64,000 nucleotides of DNA from Acidaminobacter sp964416305 (lineage in GTDB: Bacteria; Bacillota; Clostridia; Peptostreptococcales; Acidaminobacteraceae). Positions 58,114-64,000 of this stretch are shown here, piece after piece. A model generated the notes under the pieces. It searched no databases. It saw nothing but the letters and a program-made list of their open reading frames with translations, and was not told the origin of the DNA. Location of the stretch: contig CAYQDM010000001.1 in the NCBI GenBank assembly GCA_964416305.1, positions 129,041 through 193,040 on the forward strand. The letters are read 5' to 3'. The position numbers were made by a program, and so were the translations under genes. Numbering within the stretch: position 1 is the first letter of the stretch; each line of letters starts with the position of its first letter.

Positions 58114-58935
58114 ATGGACCGTCTTCAGGAGCTCAGAAACCAGGTTGACCACTGCGACCGCGCGCTGGCCACCCTGCTCGAAGAACGTCTCAGCATTATT
58201 GTCGACATCATGGAAGAAAAAAAATCCCTCGGTATGCCCATTTTTAGCCAGGACCGCGAGCGCGCCATCATACAAAACATAGGTAATTATGTCAACGACC
58301 CAACTTTCCGCGAAGAGATCAAGACCATCCAGACCCATGTGCTCCGCAGCTGCAGACGAATCCAGTCCCGCCTCCTCTTCCCTTACCACATTTCGCTAGT
58401 GGGCTTTATGGGGAGTGGGAAGTCGACCATCGGCAAAGCGCTTTCTAAAATGCTGGCCATGGATCAGATCGACGTGGACCACGTGATCGAAGCCCGCGCG
58501 CGCATGAAAATCAGCGACATCTTCGCCCAGTACGGCGAGCCATACTTCCGAGAGCTGGAATCGAAGACCGTGGAGGAGCTCAGCCAGCACCAAAACGTCA
58601 TCATCCTGTGCGGCGGCGGCGGGGTCGTGCTGAACAAGGCCAACGTGGACAACCTCAGAAACAACGGCATTGTCATCTGGCTGAAAGCCAGCCCAGAGCA
58701 GATTTACAGCCGCATCGCCACCGATGACACCCGGCCGCTCCTCAAGGACAACATGTCCGTGGACAAAATTGGAACCTTGCTGGATCCGCGACTTTCCCTC
58801 TATGAATCTGCGGCGGATATTGCTATTATTACAGATAATAAGACCGAAGAAGAGATTTGCATGGAAATTGTCGACCGCCTGATGCAGCTGGAGATCGACC
58901 GTCCGCTGCCTCTTCGGGACGTCAGCAGCCTATAA
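58114..58935 (+). CDS. aroK: Chorismate mutase - shikimate kinase fusion
   Basis: A two-domain protein of 273 residues. Residues 1-about 88 are AroQ-type chorismate mutase (ELRNQVDHCDRALATLLEER). Residues about 92-260 are shikimate kinase: P-loop GFMGSGKSTIGKAL, substrate region QIDVDHVIEARARMKISDIF with Asp, FRELESKTVEEL, CGGGGVVL and the lid DTRPLL. The kinase acts three steps before chorismate and the mutase after it. Such fusions are known from clostridial annotations. ATG with AAAGGAG sets the start. Confidence 0.92.
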   Translation: MDRLQELRNQVDHCDRALATLLEERLSIIVDIMEEKKSLGMPIFSQDRERAIIQNIGNYVNDPTFREEIKTIQTHVLRSCRRIQSRLLFPYHISLVGFMGSGKSTIGKALSKMLAMDQIDVDHVIEARARMKISDIFAQYGEPYFRELESKTVEELSQHQNVIILCGGGGVVLNKANVDNLRNNGIVIWLKASPEQIYSRIATDDTRPLLKDNMSVDKIGTLLDPRLSLYESAADIAIITDNKTEEEICMEIVDRLMQLEIDRPLPLRDVSSL

Positions 58936-58953
58936 CGCTTTGGAGGGAACACT

Positions 58954-59724
58954 ATGACAAAAGCTCCTATAAAGATCAGAAATAAAGTCCTTGGCGGCGG
59001 CAGTCCGCTGATTACCATGCCTTTTGTGGGAAAAAACATAGAAGCTCTCTTGGAGGAGTGCCGGACTGCTGTGGCGCACCAGCCTGACCTGGTGGAATGG
59101 CGCGCGGATTATTTTGAAGGGATTGAAAACCCCGCCCATGCCCTGAAAGGACTAAATGCATTAGTCGATGGTCTCGGAGACATCCCCCTCCTCTTCACCC
59201 TGCGCAGCGCACTTGAAGGCGGCGCGCAGGTCCTGACGAACGAGACGCGGCTTGCGGTCATTGAAGCGGTGGTTGCCAGCGGTCTCGTCTCCCTGGTGGA
59301 CATCGAAGCCGCCAGTCCTCAGACACTGATCGAGCCCGTGCGAACGCTCACCCGTAATGCGGGTGTTGCATTGATTTTGTCCAGCCATGATTTCAAATCC
59401 ACACCTGAAGTCGACGACATGGTTGCCCGCCTCGTTGAAGCACAGTCCCTGGGCGCTGACGTGGTAAAGCTGGCGGTTATGCCGCAGTCCCGGGAAGACG
59501 TCCTGAACCTCATGCTGGCCTCTGTGCGCTACAACGACCTGCCGGACGCTGCCCATGCCGTCACCATCTCCATGAGCGGCGATGGCCTCATCAGCCGCCT
59601 CGCGGCCGGCTTCAGCCACTCCGTCATTACCTTCTGTGCAGGCAAAGGCGTTTCCGCTCCGGGCCAAGTCCCTGCGGACGACATGCGTGGTCCCATGACG
59701 CTCTTGGCGCAGCATTTGAAGTAA
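58954..59724 (+). CDS. aroD: 3-dehydroquinate dehydratase, type I
   Basis: Schiff-base enzyme dehydrating 3-dehydroquinate to dehydroshikimate. The 256 residues show LVEWRADYFEG, TLRSALEGG, SHDF with the catalytic His, the Schiff-base Lys in VVKLAVMPQS and ISMSGDGLISRLA with the C-terminal substrate loop region. ATG behind TTTGGAGGG sets the start. Last gene of the operon. aroB, aroE and aroC are not in the window and must be elsewhere. Confidence 0.95.
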   Translation: MTKAPIKIRNKVLGGGSPLITMPFVGKNIEALLEECRTAVAHQPDLVEWRADYFEGIENPAHALKGLNALVDGLGDIPLLFTLRSALEGGAQVLTNETRLAVIEAVVASGLVSLVDIEAASPQTLIEPVRTLTRNAGVALILSSHDFKSTPEVDDMVARLVEAQSLGADVVKLAVMPQSREDVLNLMLASVRYNDLPDAAHAVTISMSGDGLISRLAAGFSHSVITFCAGKGVSAPGQVPADDMRGPMTLLAQHLK

Positions 59725-59751
59725 AAAGAAGAAAAGTGATATTGAAAAGGT

Positions 59752-59791
59752 AAGTGAAGGCCGGCGCGACGCGCTGGTCTTCACTTTTTTT
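59752..59791 (+). terminator. Terminator of the aromatic operon
   Basis: AAGTGAAGGCCGGCGCG (59752-59768) pairs with CGCGCTGGTCTTCACTT (59770-59786) with two G-U pairs, followed by TTTTT. Confidence 0.9.
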
Positions 59792-59797
59792 GGAAGA

Positions 59798-59837
59798 AAC
59801 TCGGAGTCAATAGGCGCCAGCCGAATACACCCAGTTT
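59798..59837. repeat. Single family A palindrome
   Basis: AACTCGGAGTCAATAGGCGC followed by CAGCCGAATACACCCAGTTT, directly after the aroD terminator. The rest of 59838-60008 holds a -10-like TATAAT (59865-59870) that may serve potA. Confidence 0.75.
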
Positions 59838-60008
59838 CCGCTTCAATTTATCTCAACATTTTTGTATAATATTTTGTGTCTATAAGTTTAGTGACAGTAA
59901 ACCCGGGTATTATTTTTATTGTTTGAAATGATATTTAACTAAAAACCGCTATTGAAAACGCCGCCAACAGGCCGGCTCTATTTGGGGGCATGCAGATTGG
60001 AAGATAAA

Positions 60009-61094
60009 ATGATTCAGGTCAATCATCTCGTCAAAGTCTTCGGTGAGGACCGCGTCGTAGACGACATCAGCTTTCACGTGGATTCCAGGGAGTTCATGAC
60101 CATCCTTGGGCCCAGCGGCTGCGGCAAAACCACGACTCTCCGGATGATTGGCGGCTTTGAGACACCAACAGAGGGCGACATCCTGTTTGAGGGCAAATCC
60201 ATCATTCACGTGCCGCCCTATGAGCGGCCGGTCAACACCATCTTTCAGAGATACGCGCTCTTCACACATCTCAACGTCTTCGAAAACATAGCTTTCGGAC
60301 TCAGAATCAAAAAACAGGAAGAAAGCGACATCCGCAGGCGCGTGGCACGGATGCTGGAGCTGGTGAACCTGAAAGGTTTTGAGAAACGCTCTGTCAGCTC
60401 CCTCAGCGGCGGCCAGCAGCAGCGAATCGCCATCGCCAGGGCCTTGGTCAACGAGCCCAAAGTGCTGCTCCTGGACGAGCCACTGGGCGCACTGGACCTC
60501 AAACTCAGAAAAGAAATGCAAATCGAGCTGAAATACATGCAGCAGGACCTGGGCATCACCTTCATCTACGTCACCCACGACCAGGAAGAGGCCCTGACCA
60601 TGTCCAACCGCATTATCGTCATGAACCACGGACAGATCCAGCAGATCGGCACCCCCCAGGACATCTACAACGAGCCGGCGAACGCTTTCGTGGCGGATTT
60701 CATAGGCGAGAGCAATCTGATCCCGGGTGTCATGAAAGAGGACTACTGGGTTGAGTTCGCCGGGCGAACCTTCCCCTGCCTGGATGCCGGTTTTGGAATA
60801 AACGAAGCTGTCGACGTCGTCATCCGTCCGGAAGACATAGACTTGGTCGCCCCTGCCGATGGCTTCCTCCAAGGCGTCGTGGACTCCGCCCTCTTCAAGG
60901 GTGTCCACTACGAAATGGTGGTCCTGGTGGACGGCCGCGAATGGCTGGTTCACAGTACCGACCTGGCTCCTGAAGACTCGCAAGTGGGTCTTCGGATCAC
61001 GCCGGACGACATCCACATCATGAAAAAAAGTGCTGTGCCAGTTCACGAAGGTGCACTATTCTATGAAGCTGAGGAGGCGACTGCCAATGCTTAA
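60009..61094 (+). CDS. potA: Spermidine/putrescine ABC transporter ATP-binding protein
   Basis: Energises polyamine import. The 361 residues have Walker A GPSGCGKTTTLRMIGG, Q-loop NTIFQRYALFTHLNVFENIAFG (Arg and Thr replace the common Ser and Pro), signature LSGGQQQRIAIARAL, Walker B VLLLDEPLGALDLKLR and switch VTHDQEEA. A C-terminal TOBE domain (about residues 280-350) includes VVIRPEDIDL. The ATG at 60009 follows GGAAG; a longer frame begins 19 codons upstream. It ends 8 nt after the potB ATG (61087), so the genes overlap. Confidence 0.93.
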   Translation: MIQVNHLVKVFGEDRVVDDISFHVDSREFMTILGPSGCGKTTTLRMIGGFETPTEGDILFEGKSIIHVPPYERPVNTIFQRYALFTHLNVFENIAFGLRIKKQEESDIRRRVARMLELVNLKGFEKRSVSSLSGGQQQRIAIARALVNEPKVLLLDEPLGALDLKLRKEMQIELKYMQQDLGITFIYVTHDQEEALTMSNRIIVMNHGQIQQIGTPQDIYNEPANAFVADFIGESNLIPGVMKEDYWVEFAGRTFPCLDAGFGINEAVDVVIRPEDIDLVAPADGFLQGVVDSALFKGVHYEMVVLVDGREWLVHSTDLAPEDSQVGLRITPDDIHIMKKSAVPVHEGALFYEAEEATANA

Positions 61095-61911
61095 ACGCCT
61101 CAGCACCGCCCCTTACCTGCTCTGGAGCCTCATGTTGATCGTGGTTCCACTCATCATGGTCCTGGGCTATAGCCTCTTCAGGACAGGTACCCGTGGTCTC
61201 GAATTCTCCCTTGACGGCTTCATCAAATTTACGGATCCCCTTTATCTCAAGGTTCTGGGCCTGTCCGTTTGGATCGCGCTGCAGTCCACCGTCCTCTGCC
61301 TGCTCATTGGCTACCCACTCGCCATGATTATGGCGGGTCTGAAACCCAGCGCCCAAAGGACCGCCATGACCATGATCATTCTCCCCATGTGGATGAATTT
61401 TCTGCTCAGAACCTACGCCTGGATCCCCATCCTCGGCAGGAACGGTCTGCTGAATGGACTTTTGGCGACCATCGGCATACCGCCCCTGAACCTGCTCTTC
61501 AACGAAGGGGCCGTGCTGCTGGGCATGGTCTACAACTTCCTGCCGTTCATGGTCCTCCCTATTTTCACGGTGCTGATCCGCATGGACCGCAGCGTCATTG
61601 AGGCGGCCCAGGACCTTGGCGCCAACCGGCTTCACGTCTTCTGGCGGGTGATTCTGCCGCTGTCACTGCCGGGTGTGGTGTCCGGTGTCATGATGGTGTT
61701 TATGCCGGCGGTCAGTACTTTTGTCATTTCCGACCTTCTGGGCGGCTCTCAGGTCAACCTGGTGGGCAACCTGATCAAGGACCAGTTCCTCAGCGTTTAC
61801 GACTGGAACTTCGGCGCTTCCATTTCTGTGGTCCTGATGGCGCTGATCCTGGTTTCCATGTGGATTCTTGGCAAGACGGATAAAAATGGGAGCGGGGTGA
61901 GCTTCTTTTGA
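61087..61911 (+). CDS. potB: Spermidine/putrescine ABC transporter permease PotB
   Basis: First polyamine permease, 274 residues with six helices (LLWSLMLIVVPLIMVLGYSL, VWIALQSTVLCLLIGYPLAM and others). MIILPMWMNFLLRTYAWIPI and the EAA loop EAAQDLGANRLHVFWRVILP are PotB hallmarks. The ATG at 61087 has AGGAGG 9 nt upstream. Its stop overlaps the potC TTG start. Confidence 0.93.
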   Translation: MLKRLSTAPYLLWSLMLIVVPLIMVLGYSLFRTGTRGLEFSLDGFIKFTDPLYLKVLGLSVWIALQSTVLCLLIGYPLAMIMAGLKPSAQRTAMTMIILPMWMNFLLRTYAWIPILGRNGLLNGLLATIGIPPLNLLFNEGAVLLGMVYNFLPFMVLPIFTVLIRMDRSVIEAAQDLGANRLHVFWRVILPLSLPGVVSGVMMVFMPAVSTFVISDLLGGSQVNLVGNLIKDQFLSVYDWNFGASISVVLMALILVSMWILGKTDKNGSGVSFF

Positions 61912-62714
61912 GCCGATGGCTGCAAAAATCCTACCTCTTCCTCATTTTCGCCTTCCTGTACGCACCTATCGCCGTACTAATCGTGTTTTCCTTCAATGAT
62001 TCCAAATCCACCTCCAACTGGTCGGGGTTCTCTCTGCGCTGGTACGCGGAATTATTCCAGGATGACAAAATTCTGAGCGCCTTGTACTACACCCTGGCGA
62101 TCGCTTTGATCTCCTCCCTGATTTCCACAGTGATGGGCACCTTCGCGGCTTTCGGGCTGAGCCAGATGCGGGGACGTTTTAAAGGACTGATCCTTGGGGT
62201 CAACAACCTGCCTATCCTCAACCCGGACATTGTAACGGGGATCGCGCTGATGTCGCTCTTTGTGTTCACCGGGACGCGGCTGGGCTTCATGACCATGCTG
62301 ATGGCCCACATCACCTTCAGTACCCCTTATGTCATTTTGTCGGTGCTGCCTAAGTTTAAGCAGCTCTCCAGCGAGATGCTGGACGCGGCCCTGGATCTGG
62401 GGGCGACGCCTTGGTACGCCTTTAGAAAGGTGATCCTGCCGGAAATTATGCCGGGAATCATCACAGGCTTTCTCATGGCGTTCACCTTGTCCATTGATGA
62501 CTTCGTCATCAGCTTCTTCACCACTGGCGGCGGGGTCAGTAACTTATCCATTGAGATTTACAGCATGGCCCGCCGGGGCATCAAGCCGGAGATCAACGCG
62601 CTGTCGACTTTGATGTTTGTGACAGTGCTGCTGCTGCTGTTTGTGATTAATCGGAGATCTGAAAAGGGGGCAGGCGTGGTCCTGCCAAAAGCTGATCCAT
62701 TGGAGAGGATGTGA
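61908..62714 (+). CDS. potC: Spermidine/putrescine ABC transporter permease PotC
   Basis: Second permease, 268 residues, six helices. YAPIAVLIVFSFNDSKSTSN near the N-terminus, the EAA loop DAALDLGATPWYAFRKVILP and FTLSIDDFVISFFTTGGG are typical of PotC. The TTG start overlaps the potB stop by 4 nt (TTGA), so it is translated by coupling. Confidence 0.93.
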   Translation: MSRWLQKSYLFLIFAFLYAPIAVLIVFSFNDSKSTSNWSGFSLRWYAELFQDDKILSALYYTLAIALISSLISTVMGTFAAFGLSQMRGRFKGLILGVNNLPILNPDIVTGIALMSLFVFTGTRLGFMTMLMAHITFSTPYVILSVLPKFKQLSSEMLDAALDLGATPWYAFRKVILPEIMPGIITGFLMAFTLSIDDFVISFFTTGGGVSNLSIEIYSMARRGIKPEINALSTLMFVTVLLLLFVINRRSEKGAGVVLPKADPLERM

Positions 62715-62715
62715 C

Positions 62716-63807
62716 TTGAAAGTGAAATTGACAGAAAAAAATGAACGTAAATATGGGGCACCGGTGAAGTTGCGATTTGTCGGGCTTCTGATCATGGTGG
62801 CGATACTGCTGGCCATAAGCGGCTGTTCTGCTTCCGCTCCTGAGTCAAAGCTCTATGTCTACAACTGGGGCGACTATATTGACGAAACCGTGCTGGACGA
62901 ATTTGAAGCGGAATTCAACGTGGAGGTCATTTACGACACCTACGCCACCAACGAGGACCTCTACGTCAAGCTGAAGCAGGGTGGGACGCCATACGATATT
63001 GCTATTCCATCGGATTACATGATCGAGAAGATGATCCGCGAAGATTTGGTTGAGCCAATCGATTTGGGGCAAATTCCGAATTTTGCTGCCATAGACGATC
63101 GCTTTAAGGATTTGGACTTCGATCCGGGCAATCAATTCTCAGTTCCGTATATGTGGGGGACTGTAGGCATTATTTACAATACCTCCATGATAGATGAGGA
63201 AATCGACAGCTGGAACGCCCTTTGGGATCCTAAATACGAAAAGCAAATCCTGATGCTGGACAGCCAGAGGGATTCCATTGCGGTGGCGCTGAAAAAGCTC
63301 GGCTACTCCATCAACACCAAGAGCCTGGAGGAACTGGAGGCCGCGAAGGCTGCGCTGATTGAGCAGAAACCGCTGGTCCTGGCCTATGCCGGCGACAATT
63401 TGAAGGACATGATGATAGGCGGCGAGGCAGCCATAGCTTTCTGCTGGTCCGGCGACGCGGTCTATATGATCTCAGAGAACGAGGATCTGGCTTATGTTAT
63501 ACCTAAAGAAGGCAGCAACCTCTGGTTTGACAACATTGTCATCCCTAAGGGCGCTCAGAATGTTGAAATGGCCCATAAATTCATTGATTTCCTCAGCCGT
63601 CCGGAGATTGGGCAGAGAAACGCGGAGTACATTGGTTATTCTACGCCTAATAAAGAAACCTTAGCCCTTCTGGACCCTGAGATTTCCGGAGACAAAACTG
63701 CCTATCCGGATGATGCGGATCTAGCCAATCTCGAAGTCCTGCTGGATTTAGGGGATTTCATTGAGGCTTATAACAGAGTTTGGACAGAGGTTAAGTCGGC
63801 GAGGTAA
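62716..63807 (+). CDS. potD: Spermidine/putrescine-binding lipoprotein
   Basis: Extracellular polyamine-binding protein of 363 residues. The signal sequence ends with lipobox LAISGC (Cys near residue 36). The mature domain begins KLYVYNWGDYIDETVLDEFE, with YDIAIPSDYMIEKMIREDLV and FSVPYMWGTVGIIYNTSM lining the expected ligand cleft. The TTG start follows GGAGAGGA. With speD at 30208 the cell can both make and import polyamines. Last gene of potABCD. Confidence 0.93.
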   Translation: MKVKLTEKNERKYGAPVKLRFVGLLIMVAILLAISGCSASAPESKLYVYNWGDYIDETVLDEFEAEFNVEVIYDTYATNEDLYVKLKQGGTPYDIAIPSDYMIEKMIREDLVEPIDLGQIPNFAAIDDRFKDLDFDPGNQFSVPYMWGTVGIIYNTSMIDEEIDSWNALWDPKYEKQILMLDSQRDSIAVALKKLGYSINTKSLEELEAAKAALIEQKPLVLAYAGDNLKDMMIGGEAAIAFCWSGDAVYMISENEDLAYVIPKEGSNLWFDNIVIPKGAQNVEMAHKFIDFLSRPEIGQRNAEYIGYSTPNKETLALLDPEISGDKTAYPDDADLANLEVLLDLGDFIEAYNRVWTEVKSAR

Positions 63808-63834
63808 AGGTTTGTGAAGAAGAAATTGAAAAGG

Positions 63835-63927
63835 TAAGTGAAATGGGTAAACCCGTTTCACTTTTGGTTGAAGAAGAATAGCGGGTGCCAAGGTGAAGAT
63901 CCCGTGGCACCCGCTATTCTTTTTCTT
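63835..63927. terminator. Two consecutive hairpins after potD
   Basis: First: AAGTGAAATGGGT with ACCCGTTTCACTT (63835-63864), then TTGG. Second: GAATAGCGGGTGCCA (63876-63890) pairs perfectly with TGGCACCCGCTATTC (63905-63919), then TTTTTCTT. The second is the stronger and separates potD from a convergent gene. Confidence 0.82.
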
Positions 63928-64000
63928 ATTGTGTTTTAACCGTACCTGGCACGATTTTCGGAACGCTGACGTTTAATTTTTTTGACAAGTCTGCTATTGC
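63926..64000 (-). CDS. C-terminal end of an unidentified protein (partial)
   Basis: An open minus-strand frame enters from the right edge and stops at TAA (63926-63928). The 24 residues are AIADLSKKLNVSVPKIVPGT plus VKTQ. The stop lies just after a good terminator, as expected for a real convergent gene, but the fragment is too short to assign. Confidence 0.4.
   Translation of the reverse strand, partial: AIADLSKKLNVSVPKIVPGTVKTQ

Noticed and set aside
60009..61094. PotA Q-loop reading FQRYALFTH as a possible defect
   Set aside because: All catalytic ATPase motifs are intact and the substitutions are at variable positions; it is likely a lineage variant.

Overview
The window looks like a chromosomal segment of an anaerobic, amino-acid-fermenting Firmicute of the class Clostridia. 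The signs are purine-rich Shine-Dalgarno (SD) sequences before nearly every gene, frequent GTG and TTG starts, a T-box leader, an FMN riboswitch, a histidine pathway ending in FtcD plus FchA, a sigma-54 activator next to it, and a tungsten-type aldehyde:ferredoxin oxidoreductase with its own FeS partner. Genus cannot be settled from the sequence. No rRNA, tRNA, CRISPR array, prophage or transposase gene was seen. A run of exactly 100 N (20687-20786) marks an assembly gap inside a repeat.

Layout. 1-1618: end of a molybdate/tungstate ABC transporter (modABC). 1692-8941: greA, guanine deaminase, proC, a KynB-like cyclase, a DUF1846 protein, and a class V aminotransferase beside an ECF vitamin-transporter S component. 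9107-19182: histidine degradation (two urocanase copies, hutI, fchA, ftcD, hutH), with a perfect sigma-54 promoter before each urocanase copy and a PAS/AAA+ sigma-54 activator upstream. 19281-32501: helicase, a repeat cluster, lipoprotein and beta-propeller proteins, folA, Smr, a rubrerythrin-like protein, CorA, speD, kynU. 32602-36303: a MarR regulator, then a phenylalanine-type T-box in front of a phenylacetate-CoA ligase and a double-ACT protein, then a degenerate VirB11/CpaF-like protein. 36447-48217: hydroxyacid dehydrogenase, glutamine synthetase, aldehyde oxidoreductase pair, flavin reductase, an XRE regulator, a UbiA prenyltransferase and a SsuABC/ThiXYZ-like ABC system. 48475-52342: ribDE-ribBA-ribH with FMN riboswitch. 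52494-59791: an aromatic amino acid operon (DAHP synthase, prephenate dehydrogenase, aroA, pheA, chorismate mutase-shikimate kinase fusion, aroD). 60009-63807: potABCD. A partial minus-strand gene closes the window.

The most interesting region is the leader of the aromatic operon. A sigma-A promoter is followed by a 50-residue leader peptide with 12 Phe/Tyr/Trp in 19 residues. Then come a 17-bp intrinsic terminator and an 11-bp helix, visible by eye, that would exclude that terminator. This is the layout of ribosome-mediated transcription attenuation, rarely described in Firmicutes. A second small ORF with a very strong SD and an early FYGYW run overlaps the start of the first structural gene. 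Aromatic metabolism therefore appears to be sensed in two ways within 20 kb: tRNA-Phe by a T-box (ligase side) and ribosome stalling (biosynthesis side).

The intergenic DNA is unusually full of short families that recur across the window. They are a ~39-nt palindrome with a GATAGGCGCTAGCCG core, a GGTGTCTGACACC palindrome, 24-bp tandem arrays, a TTTTTGCCGATGGTCAC motif, and a ~110-160-bp element with terminal inverted repeats. Several sit inside operons or act as terminators.
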